NCBI GenBank assembly: GCA_014728975.1
Contig: WJKQ01000030.1
Location: forward strand, 1-9,359
Direction: 5' to 3'
DNA length: 9,359 nt
Source of the DNA: Candidatus Peregrinibacteria bacterium
GTDB taxonomy: Bacteria; Patescibacteriota; Gracilibacteria; UBA1369; LOWO2-01-FULL-3
This document shows, one piece after another, positions 1-6,056 of the stretch (positions within the stretch are counted from its first letter, which is position 1; each line of letters opens with the position of its first letter). Both the position numbers and the translations under genes were made by a program. A model generated the notes under the pieces. That model was not told the origin of the DNA and made no database searches. It saw nothing but the letters and a program-made list of their open reading frames with translations.

Positions 1-1
1 A

Positions 2-445
2 TTTTTTCCGGCGTCTTTGTCTCCGTTTTGTTATAATGAGTCACAGGCACAGATATTTTTTCCACTGACAAAAGATGAGATTTTGAGAAAAGGTTATAAA
101 TGGAAGGAGCCTGACGGGAAAAGGGTTCAGCTGCAAACTTTTGAAATTTCTGAAAATATTGACCGGGTGAGTGATGATATTTTGAATGAGGTTTTGGTTT
201 GTGAGGATTGTGGGTGCAACTATAAAATTATTGCCAGGGAATTGGAATTTTATAGGGATATGGGAATTTTTATTCCCAGAAAGTGTTATCAGTGTCGCCA
301 TAAAGAAAGGGTTTCAAAAAGAACAAAATGGGAGCTTTTTGACAGGAAGTGTTCAAATTGCGGAAAAAATATAAAGACGGCTTATCCTTTGGACCTTAAG
401 GAGATGATATATTGTGAGAAATGTTATCTGGAAGAGGTCTATTGA
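2..445 (+). CDS. Cys-rich zinc-ribbon family protein, copy 1 (5'-truncated, C-terminal end only)
   Basis: The reading frame is open to the left edge. The residues before the first possible start (FFPASLSPFCYNES) align with an internal stretch of copy 2 (FFPIENSLFAYNET), so this is the 3' end of a larger gene and not a small gene starting at the TTG at 17. The fragment holds a G-Y-K-W motif followed by four Cys-x2-Cys pairs with codons at about 200/209, 284/293, 350/359 and 413/422. The first two pairs sit in the pattern C-x2-C-G...E-x-x-F-Y...P-R-x-C-x2-C-R, resembling the 'probable zinc-ribbon' (zf-trcl-like) domain. The last two form a second knuckle ending in YCEKCYLE. Zinc binding is inferred from the ligand pattern. 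The function is unknown. It is the best-preserved terminal module of the three paralogs here. It ends at TGA, 64 nt before the preferred start of copy 2. Confidence 0.85.
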   Translation, partial: FFPASLSPFCYNESQAQIFFPLTKDEILRKGYKWKEPDGKRVQLQTFEISENIDRVSDDILNEVLVCEDCGCNYKIIARELEFYRDMGIFIPRKCYQCRHKERVSKRTKWELFDRKCSNCGKNIKTAYPLDLKEMIYCEKCYLEEVY

Positions 446-458
446 ATTGGGGATTGAT

Positions 459-486
459 TTGACACTTTTTCTTTAAGAAGTAGCAT
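459..486 (+). promoter_or_regulatory. Putative sigma70-type promoter of Cys-rich copy 2
   Basis: TTGACA at 459-464 is followed by a 16-nt spacer and TAGCAT at 481-486. The proposed -10 element ends 23 nt before the ATG at 510, implying a very short leader. The same arrangement (TTGACT, 16 nt, TAGCTT, 24 nt to ATG) precedes the ATPase gene, which strengthens both calls. The -10 matches the E. coli consensus at only four of six bases, so the promoter role is inferred. Confidence 0.5.
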
Positions 487-509
487 TGAAATTAAGTTTA
501 ATAATTATT

Positions 510-2156
510 ATGGATGATTTTCAAATCAGAGAAGAAGATAGAGATTTTTTGAAGAAAATTTCTCCAACAATAGGAGGGAGATTTTTTAAAATTCCTGATC
601 CGAAATTATCTCCAAGAGAAAGGGAAAGGAGAAGATTGGCATTTCGCAATGAAAGAAACCTTTATCGGAGAAAAAGTTCGCTTTCGAATGAAAATATTAT
701 TTCTTTTTTTGATAAAGATGTAAAATTTAAGGTCTATTCCCATGAAGAATGGTGGAGTGATAAGTGGGATCCCCTGGATTTTGGAGCTGAATATGATTTT
801 AGTGGAAGTTTTTTTGAGCAGTTTTACGAGCTTCAGCTAAAAGTTCCGAGGCCGCCTTTAATAAATAATAAGGCTGAAAATTCACCATATTGTAATTTTG
901 CTGATGGCAATAAAAATTGTCATATGATTACTTCCTCGAACTGGAATGAAGATTGTTATTATGGGTATTTGATGGTTGGAAATAAAGATTGTATGGATTG
1001 CTTGTGGTGCAGTAATTCTGAACTTCTTTATGAATGTATCGACTGCAGGAATTGCTATAATTTAAAATATTCCCGGAATTGTGAAAATTGTTCGGACGGG
1101 GCATTTTTGTTGAATTGCAAAGGTGTAAAAAACTGTTTGATGTGTGTGAATCTTAACAATAAGGAATATTATTTTCTCAATAAAAAAGTAACAAGTGAAG
1201 AATTTGAAAAGTTAAAAAAGATATTGGATGGAAGTTATCGAAGTTATAAAAAGGCTCAGGAAAAATCCCAAAAATTCAAAAAAGAAAATCCCGTAAGGAA
1301 ATCAAATAATTATGCTTCATCGGAAAATGTTCTGGGAGACAATATTTTCAACAGCAGAAATATATATTTTGGTTTTGATGTTTACGATTCAGAGGACTGC
1401 GCATACTGCCATGACGGGCTTAAGGGGAGGGACTGCTTCGATGTTTGTTTTTTTGACGGAACGGAGCTTTGCTACGAGTCAACAAGTTTGATAGGCTACG
1501 GCTTCAGATTTACAATGTTCTGCAGAGATTCAAGTGAGTTATTTTACTGTGATAATTGTCACAGCTGTAAAGACTGTTTTGCGTGCGTGGGGCTTAGAAA
1601 TAAGCAGTATTGTATTTTGAATAAGCAATATTCCTGGGAAGAATATGAAGAGTTGGTTGTGAGAATTATTAAGCATATGAGTGAAACTGGAGAATGGGGA
1701 GAATTTTTCCCGATTGAAAATAGCTTGTTTGCGTATAATGAAACTTTGGCGGACGATTATTTTCCAATGGAAAAAGTTGAGGTGTTAAGCTGCGGCTGGA
1801 AATGGAAAGATCGGGAGGAAAAAGGATTTGTTGAGTCAGATTATAAAATCCCTGATGACATTAAAGATGTTGATGAATCGATTTGTGACGAGATTCTAAG
1901 CTGTGAAGTAAGCGGAGAAAATTACAAGATAATACCTGAAGAACTTAAGTTTTATAAAAGGTTAAAAGTACCTATTCCAAGGTTGTCTCCGAATCAAAGA
2001 AACAAAGAAAGGCTTATGAAAAGAAATCCACGAAAACTTTGGGAAAGGAACTGCGACAAATGCGGTGAGCGTATTTTGACGACTTATTCCCCTGAGCGGT
2101 CTGAAAAAGTCTATTGTGAAAAGTGTTATTTAGAGGATGTGTATCAGAAGGTATGA
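510..2156 (+). CDS. Cys-rich double-array zinc-ribbon family protein, copy 2
   Basis: A 548-residue protein of an uncharacterised family that I recall as common in CPR genomes. Architecture: N-terminal module about 1-120 (R-x-x-F-R-N-E-R-N-L-Y; W-W-S-D-K-W-D; F-F-E-Q-F), Cys array 1 at 128-212, cap at 217-237, Lys-rich linker about 238-266, Cys array 2 at 297-368, cap with YCILNKQYS at 367-375, a G-W-K-W segment at 429-432, and a C-terminal zinc-ribbon module about 459-540. The C-terminal knuckle keeps C515/C518 and C536/C539. The preceding ribbon is eroded: only C465 remains. The N-terminal module has no cysteine at all. No signal peptide or membrane segment is seen, so it is probably cytoplasmic. 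The ATG at 510 is preferred over the in-frame TTG at 486, because the TTG overlaps the proposed -10 box and family N-termini begin near this point. Function unknown. A structural or nucleic-acid-binding role is only a guess. Confidence 0.85.
   Translation: MDDFQIREEDRDFLKKISPTIGGRFFKIPDPKLSPRERERRRLAFRNERNLYRRKSSLSNENIISFFDKDVKFKVYSHEEWWSDKWDPLDFGAEYDFSGSFFEQFYELQLKVPRPPLINNKAENSPYCNFADGNKNCHMITSSNWNEDCYYGYLMVGNKDCMDCLWCSNSELLYECIDCRNCYNLKYSRNCENCSDGAFLLNCKGVKNCLMCVNLNNKEYYFLNKKVTSEEFEKLKKILDGSYRSYKKAQEKSQKFKKENPVRKSNNYASSENVLGDNIFNSRNIYFGFDVYDSEDCAYCHDGLKGRDCFDVCFFDGTELCYESTSLIGYGFRFTMFCRDSSELFYCDNCHSCKDCFACVGLRNKQYCILNKQYSWEEYEELVVRIIKHMSETGEWGEFFPIENSLFAYNETLADDYFPMEKVEVLSCGWKWKDREEKGFVESDYKIPDDIKDVDESICDEILSCEVSGENYKIIPEELKFYKRLKVPIPRLSPNQRNKERLMKRNPRKLWERNCDKCGERILTTYSPERSEKVYCEKCYLEDVYQKV
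891..1145 (+). repeat. Protein-level Cys repeat array 1 of copy 2 (15-residue units)
   Basis: Encodes residues 128-212. The fourteen cysteines are at 128, 137, 149, 161, 164, 167, 176, 179, 182, 191, 194, 203, 209 and 212. All intervals are multiples of three. Units of 15 residues can be laid out from 158: NKDCMDCLWCSNSEL, LYECIDCRNCYNLKY, SRNCENCSDGAFLLN and CKGVKNCLMCVNLNN. Cysteines fall at unit positions 1, 4, 7 and 10. The layout suggests stacked coils of a solenoid (inference). Confidence 0.75.
1398..1613 (+). repeat. Protein-level Cys repeat array 2 of copy 2
   Basis: Encodes residues 297-368. Cysteines at 297, 300, 309 and 321 share one three-residue register. Those at 338, 347, 350, 353, 356, 359 and 368 share another. 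C313 is the single exception. The array ends in the cap YCILNKQYS, which resembles the cap after array 1, so the protein probably arose by internal duplication. Confidence 0.65.
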
Positions 2157-2197
2157 AATTTATTGATAAAATATTATTTCTATGGTTTATTCGAAAC

Positions 2198-3646
2198 ATG
2201 AAAAGAATATGCAGACTTACAGGTGAAGAGTTTGAGATTACGCCGCAGGAGATTGAGTTTATGGAGAAGAAAATGGAGCTTCCTCTGCCGGTTTATTCAC
2301 CGAAGGTGAGGGAAATTGGAAGGATGGGTTTTCGTAATGACCGCAATCTTTATATGAGGAATTGTGACGCTACCGGAGAAAGGATTTTAAGTGTTTATGA
2401 TCAGTCGCATCCGTTTCCGGTTTATAAATATGATTACTGGATAACCGATGAGTGGTTTCCGCCGGAGATTGACTTTGATCCTGATAAGGATTTTTTTGAG
2501 CAGTTTGCGGAGCTTGATCGAATTACTCCTCATGTGAATCTATTTAATCCTTACAATGAAAATTGTGATTATGTGAATGCCGCGGAGAAAAATAAGAACT
2601 GCTACATGCATATTTTGTCGGACCGGTGTGAGGATTGTTATTATACTCATGCGGTTTTTGCCTGCAGAGACTGCATTGATTCTGCTTATACGATAAACAG
2701 TGAACTTTGCTATGAATGTACGGATTGCAGAAATTGTTACCATTGCAGGATGTGCTTTTTATGCGACAACAGTTCGGATTTGTCATTTTGTTTTGAATGC
2801 AGGGGATGCAAGAATTGTTTTTTTTGCAGTGGTCTTAAGAACCAAAGATATTGTTTTGAAAATAAGCAGCTTTCTAAGGAAGAATATGAAGCCAAAATTA
2901 CTGAGATAGATTTTGAGAATTATGATGTTTTCGATGAATATAAAAAAAGATTTTTGGAAGAAATGGTGGAAGGTAAGCCTTACAGGAGAATGATAAATAA
3001 TGAAAATTCCGATGGAAATTTTCTTATAAATACAAAAAAATGCCATAGATGTTTTGATCTGGAAGACGCGGAGGATTGTTTTTATGTAAGGGTTGGTTCA
3101 AATAATATAAAAGATGTTGAGCACAGCTATGCGATTGTGGACGGTTCTCAGCTTATTTGTGGAAATATAAGTACGACAGAATCGTATAATTGCCACAATG
3201 TGATTGGCTGTTGGACTACCAAGGATAGTTTTTACAGTTTGTTTCTCCAGGGGTGTTCAAATTGTATCGGTTGTATTTCTTTGAGGCGTAAAAAGTATTG
3301 CATTTTAAATAAGCAGTATTCCGAAGAAGAATATCAGAAGTTGAAAGCTCAAATTGTAGAGAAAATGGGGGACTATTACGGTTCACCGTTTCCTTTGAAA
3401 TTGGCCCCTTTTACTTATCAGGACAGTTCATACAGTGATTATTATGATATGAGCCGTGAAGAGGTGGAAAAATTGGGTTGGAAATATGGTCAAAAAAAAG
3501 AAATTGAGGAAAAAGCTTTTAAAATTATTGATCCTGAGAAAAAACTTCTAAGAAAGATTGGATCTCCACTTCCAAGAAAACATTATGAATTGCGGTTTTT
3601 GGAGCGTGTGAAGTATAGAAAAGAAGCTGAAAAATTGATGGAATGA
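2198..3646 (+). CDS. Cys-rich double-array family protein, copy 3
   Basis: A 482-residue paralog of the preceding gene with the same order of parts: N-terminal module about 3-120 (I-C-R-L-T-G-E-E-F; R-N-D-R-N-L-Y; F-F-E-Q-F), Cys array 1 at 123-219, cap at 218-232, array 2 at 282-368 with YCILNKQYS at 367-375, and a G-W-K-Y segment at 427-430. The C-terminus stops after a partial module (P-L-P-R...R-F-L-E-R) and lacks the final zinc knuckle of the other two copies. The N-terminal module aligns with the C-terminal module of copy 2 but keeps only C5 and C56. The start at 2198 is chosen because homology begins there. An in-frame ATG at 2153 overlaps the upstream stop as ATGA and would add 15 residues (MKFIDKILFLWFIRN), so that start remains possible. 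No Shine-Dalgarno is evident. It is probably co-transcribed with copy 2. Function unknown. Confidence 0.85.
   Translation: MKRICRLTGEEFEITPQEIEFMEKKMELPLPVYSPKVREIGRMGFRNDRNLYMRNCDATGERILSVYDQSHPFPVYKYDYWITDEWFPPEIDFDPDKDFFEQFAELDRITPHVNLFNPYNENCDYVNAAEKNKNCYMHILSDRCEDCYYTHAVFACRDCIDSAYTINSELCYECTDCRNCYHCRMCFLCDNSSDLSFCFECRGCKNCFFCSGLKNQRYCFENKQLSKEEYEAKITEIDFENYDVFDEYKKRFLEEMVEGKPYRRMINNENSDGNFLINTKKCHRCFDLEDAEDCFYVRVGSNNIKDVEHSYAIVDGSQLICGNISTTESYNCHNVIGCWTTKDSFYSLFLQGCSNCIGCISLRRKKYCILNKQYSEEEYQKLKAQIVEKMGDYYGSPFPLKLAPFTYQDSSYSDYYDMSREEVEKLGWKYGQKKEIEEKAFKIIDPEKKLLRKIGSPLPRKHYELRFLERVKYRKEAEKLME
2564..2854 (+). repeat. Protein-level Cys repeat array 1 of copy 3
   Basis: Encodes residues 123-219, with 19 cysteines at 123, 135, 144, 147, 156, 159, 171, 174, 177, 180, 183, 186, 189, 198, 201, 204, 207, 210 and 219. 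Every one lies on the same three-residue register. Seven consecutive C-x2-C steps run from 171 to 189. Fifteen-residue columns are visible at 156/171/186/201 and 159/174/189/204. The array aligns without gaps to that of copy 2 over its central part. Confidence 0.75.
3041..3301 (+). repeat. Protein-level Cys repeat array 2 of copy 3
   Basis: Encodes residues 282-368. Cysteines at 282, 285, 294 and 321 share one register. Cysteines at 332, 338, 353, 356, 359 and 368 share another. The phase break falls between about 321 and 332, matching the break between 321 and 338 in copy 2. The array is closed by the same YCILNKQYS cap at the same residue numbers. Confidence 0.65.
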
Positions 3647-3669
3647 GCTTAAGATGTGGTGTAAAGTAT

Positions 3670-3696
3670 AAGTTGCAGGAAACAACTTGACTTTTT
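3670..3696 (+). terminator. Possible weak terminator hairpin after the Cys-rich genes
   Basis: AAGTTG at 3670-3675 and CAACTT at 3683-3688 form a perfect 6-bp stem around a 7-nt loop, followed after GAC by a run of five T (3692-3696). The stem is short and AU-rich, so termination would be weak. Its 3' arm shares bases with the -35 box of the next promoter. Confidence 0.35.
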
Positions 3697-3714
3697 GTGT
3701 TAACATGGTAGCTT
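3687..3714 (+). promoter_or_regulatory. Putative promoter of the HerA/TraG-like ATPase gene
   Basis: TTGACT at 3687-3692, a 16-nt spacer, then TAGCTT at 3709-3714, ending 24 nt before the ATG at 3739. The layout is nearly identical to the promoter proposed before copy 2, including a T-rich stretch just after the -35 box. The leader before the ATG is A/T-only near the start codon and has no Shine-Dalgarno. Confidence 0.5.
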
Positions 3715-3738
3715 AGAGTGCTTTTTTATTAAAATATT

Positions 3739-5958
3739 ATGAAATATTTTCAGGTGATTGTGCCGCAAGGAGATGAAGTCAAAAAGAAAGAGTCTGTCTT
3801 TCAGGAGCTTCTTGTAAATCTGCAAAATACTGTAAAAAACGTGTCTGTTTCTATGGAAATGCTTGGTTATGAGCAGTATACCTATTTTTTCTTTGCGGTT
3901 CCTGACAATCTTTATGAAACTATAGAAGGTTTACTATATTCTGCTTATCCTGATTGTGAAATAAGGGAGACTTCAGATTACGTGGAAAGTTATCAGAGTG
4001 ATAAAGCGGCGATTTCCGGGGTCAGGCTTAAGCTGAAATACGGGGATGTTTATCCTTTTAAGGCTTATGATGTTTTTGAAGAGGACAGTATGAGCAGGTT
4101 TTATTCCGTAGTTTCAAAGATTGCTTCGGGAGAGCAGGTATGGGTTCAGATGGTAGTAAATCCCCGTGAAGAAAGCGCGTTTTATCATTTGAAAAGGAGA
4201 ATTTTTTTAAGGTGGAATAAATTTAAAAAGGTTTTTAGTATACGCGACCGGGTTAGGGCGAAAGATGAGAAAAGCGTAGTGGTATTGAGGCAAAAAATGG
4301 CTCTCGAGAAAGCAAAAATGAAGCCTTTCAGCTGCACTGTCCGGTTTGCTTATATTGCAAAAAACAAAGCAGAAGCAAAGCGAAAACTTGAGGCAGTAAT
4401 AAACAGTTTTTATCAGTTTAATGAAACGGATGTTCAGGAATTTAAAAGAGTCAGGCTTAACGACCGTTCTTTCCTTAACGAATATAAATCAAGGAAAATT
4501 ACAGCTCCCTATATGCTTAGTCCAAAGGAGATTGCGACTATTTATCATCTTCCCAATCCTGATTTTGTTCCGCATATTGTTCATGTTCTTGCGAAGAAGT
4601 CCGAGGCTCCGCAGGATCTGCCGAGAGAGGGGGAGTCGAATATAAGTCTTTTCGGTATTACAAATTATCATAACAATTTTGATAAGTTTGGTATGAAAAG
4701 AGAGGACAGACGCAGACATCTTTATGTTGTTGGTAAGTCCGGTTCAGGAAAATCAAAACTCCTTGAGCTTCTCATAAAAGAGGATATGGAGAATGGTCAT
4801 GGTGTGGGGGTTTTGGACCCTCATGGTGATCTTGTTGATAATGTGCTTAGATTTGTTCCGAAGGAAAGGATAAAGGATGTGATTTATTTTGATCCTGCCG
4901 ATACGAATTTTCCTATTTCTTTCAATCCGATGGAAACGGTTGATGAGGAATATAAAATGCAGATGACCATCGGGTTTATCCAGATATTTAAAATGCTTTT
5001 TGGGTCAAACTGGACGGACAGGCTGGAGCATGTGCTTCGATATACTGTTCTGGCGCTTTTGGATAGCCCGAACACAACTGTTCTTTCTATTTTAAAGATG
5101 CTGACTGATAAGAATTATCGTCAAAATATTGTTTCACGTATTCAGGATAATGTGGTTAAGAATTTTTGGGTTTCAGAATTTGCCGGCTGGAGTGAAAAAT
5201 TTGATGCGGAAGCCATAACTCCTTTGCTAAACAAGGTGGGGCAATTTGTTGCAACAAATATGATCAGAAATATTATCGGCCAACCCATAAGTAAATTTGA
5301 TATCAGAAATATAATGGATAACAAGAAAATTATTTTAATGAAGGTGTCAAAAGGAATTTTGGGGGAGGAAAACAGTTCGCTTCTTGGCGCGATGATTATT
5401 ACGAAACTGTATCAGGCCGCGCTCAGTCGGGCGGCCATGCGGGAAGAGGAAAGAAGAGATTTCTATTTTTATGTGGACGAGTTCCACAATTTTGCTACGG
5501 ACGCTTTTGCAGAAATTTTATCGGAAGCCAGAAAATATGGGTTAAATCTTACCATTGCTCATCAGTATATGGGGCAGGTTTCGGATGTTGTTAAAAAGAC
5601 CGTGTTCGGTAATGTTGGATCGACCATTAGTTTTAGGGTCGGTTCCGAGGACGCGGGGGTTCTGGCGAATGAATATACTCCAATTTTTCAGGAAAGAGAC
5701 ATTATAAATCTTGGGGTTCGTGAGTTTTATTGCAAAATGTCTGTTAATGGTGAGATCAGGGAGGCCTTTTCCGGAAGAACTATAGAGGTCCCGAATAAAT
5801 CTGAGGATTATGTTTCTGAAATTATTGAAAATTCCAGGAAAAATTATTGCGAACCTCGTGACAGGGTTGAAGAAATGCTTGCAAAATGGGACGAAGCTGG
5901 GGAGTTTAAAAATATGGGACCTGAAGAGGAACCGGTATTTGAAGAGCCTTTGATTTGA
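3739..5958 (+). CDS. HerA/TraG-VirD4-type DNA-translocating ATPase
   Basis: A 739-residue P-loop ATPase of the HerA/FtsK-related group that includes conjugative coupling proteins (VirD4/TraG) and VirB4-like motors. These are hexameric pumps that move DNA or protein using ATP. Walker A is GKSGSGKS at 332-339, with K338 as the expected catalytic lysine. It is followed by GVGVLDPHGDL, typical of this group. Walker B is FYFYVDEF at 575-582, with D580/E581. An AHQ motif at 607-609 follows, as in TraG-type proteins. The first ~300 residues form a separate domain that I recognise only as the N-terminal part usual in CPR members. No transmembrane helices are evident, unlike VirD4, so membrane attachment would need a partner. 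No relaxase, VirB or pilus gene is adjacent, so the role (DNA transfer, uptake or secretion) cannot be settled here. Start: the ATG follows the proposed promoter by 24 nt. Confidence 0.88.
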   Translation: MKYFQVIVPQGDEVKKKESVFQELLVNLQNTVKNVSVSMEMLGYEQYTYFFFAVPDNLYETIEGLLYSAYPDCEIRETSDYVESYQSDKAAISGVRLKLKYGDVYPFKAYDVFEEDSMSRFYSVVSKIASGEQVWVQMVVNPREESAFYHLKRRIFLRWNKFKKVFSIRDRVRAKDEKSVVVLRQKMALEKAKMKPFSCTVRFAYIAKNKAEAKRKLEAVINSFYQFNETDVQEFKRVRLNDRSFLNEYKSRKITAPYMLSPKEIATIYHLPNPDFVPHIVHVLAKKSEAPQDLPREGESNISLFGITNYHNNFDKFGMKREDRRRHLYVVGKSGSGKSKLLELLIKEDMENGHGVGVLDPHGDLVDNVLRFVPKERIKDVIYFDPADTNFPISFNPMETVDEEYKMQMTIGFIQIFKMLFGSNWTDRLEHVLRYTVLALLDSPNTTVLSILKMLTDKNYRQNIVSRIQDNVVKNFWVSEFAGWSEKFDAEAITPLLNKVGQFVATNMIRNIIGQPISKFDIRNIMDNKKIILMKVSKGILGEENSSLLGAMIITKLYQAALSRAAMREEERRDFYFYVDEFHNFATDAFAEILSEARKYGLNLTIAHQYMGQVSDVVKKTVFGNVGSTISFRVGSEDAGVLANEYTPIFQERDIINLGVREFYCKMSVNGEIREAFSGRTIEVPNKSEDYVSEIIENSRKNYCEPRDRVEEMLAKWDEAGEFKNMGPEEEPVFEEPLI

Positions 5959-5981
5959 TTTGGCCTTTTTGGGAGGCAAAT
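5958..5981 (+). other. Imperfect hairpin just after the ATPase stop
   Basis: ATTTG (5958-5962) and CAAAT (5977-5981) pair. After a bulged G, CCT (5964-5966) pairs with AGG (5974-5976) around a 7-nt loop. No T-tract follows, so it is not a canonical intrinsic terminator. It could stabilise the 3' end of the mRNA or be chance. Confidence 0.25.
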
Positions 5982-6056
5982 GCTAAAATGTTACAAAGTT
6001 TTCATTTAATTTTTATAACTTTTGTATTAAAATTTTTCAGATTTTAAATTTATGGT

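Noticed and set aside
2708..2764. Run of C-x2-C codons read as a ferredoxin-type iron-sulfur motif
   Set aside because: The spacing continues in register far beyond a ferredoxin site and lacks the C-x3-C-P ending. A cluster cannot be excluded but is not supported as ferredoxin.
443..3646. Possible UGA recoding as glycine (Gracilibacteria-type code)
   Set aside because: TGA falls right after conserved C-termini in copies 1 and 2, glycines are GGN throughout, and reading past TGA at 443 meets no homologous sequence.
510..3646. CaiB/BaiF CoA-transferase label that, as I recall, this Cys-rich family sometimes carries in CPR annotations
   Set aside because: No CoA-transferase features are visible. 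The proteins are Cys arrays and ribbon modules.
5542..5979. 145-codon open frame on the minus strand opposite the ATPase gene
   Set aside because: It lies antisense to the strongly conserved Walker B region, has no recognisable domain, and the plus-strand frame fully explains the sequence.
6005..6033. Possible promoter before the kinase (TAAAAT at 6028-6033, 23 nt before the ATG)
   Set aside because: The -10-like box and distance fit, but no convincing -35 lies 16-18 nt upstream, and such boxes are frequent in A/T-rich DNA.
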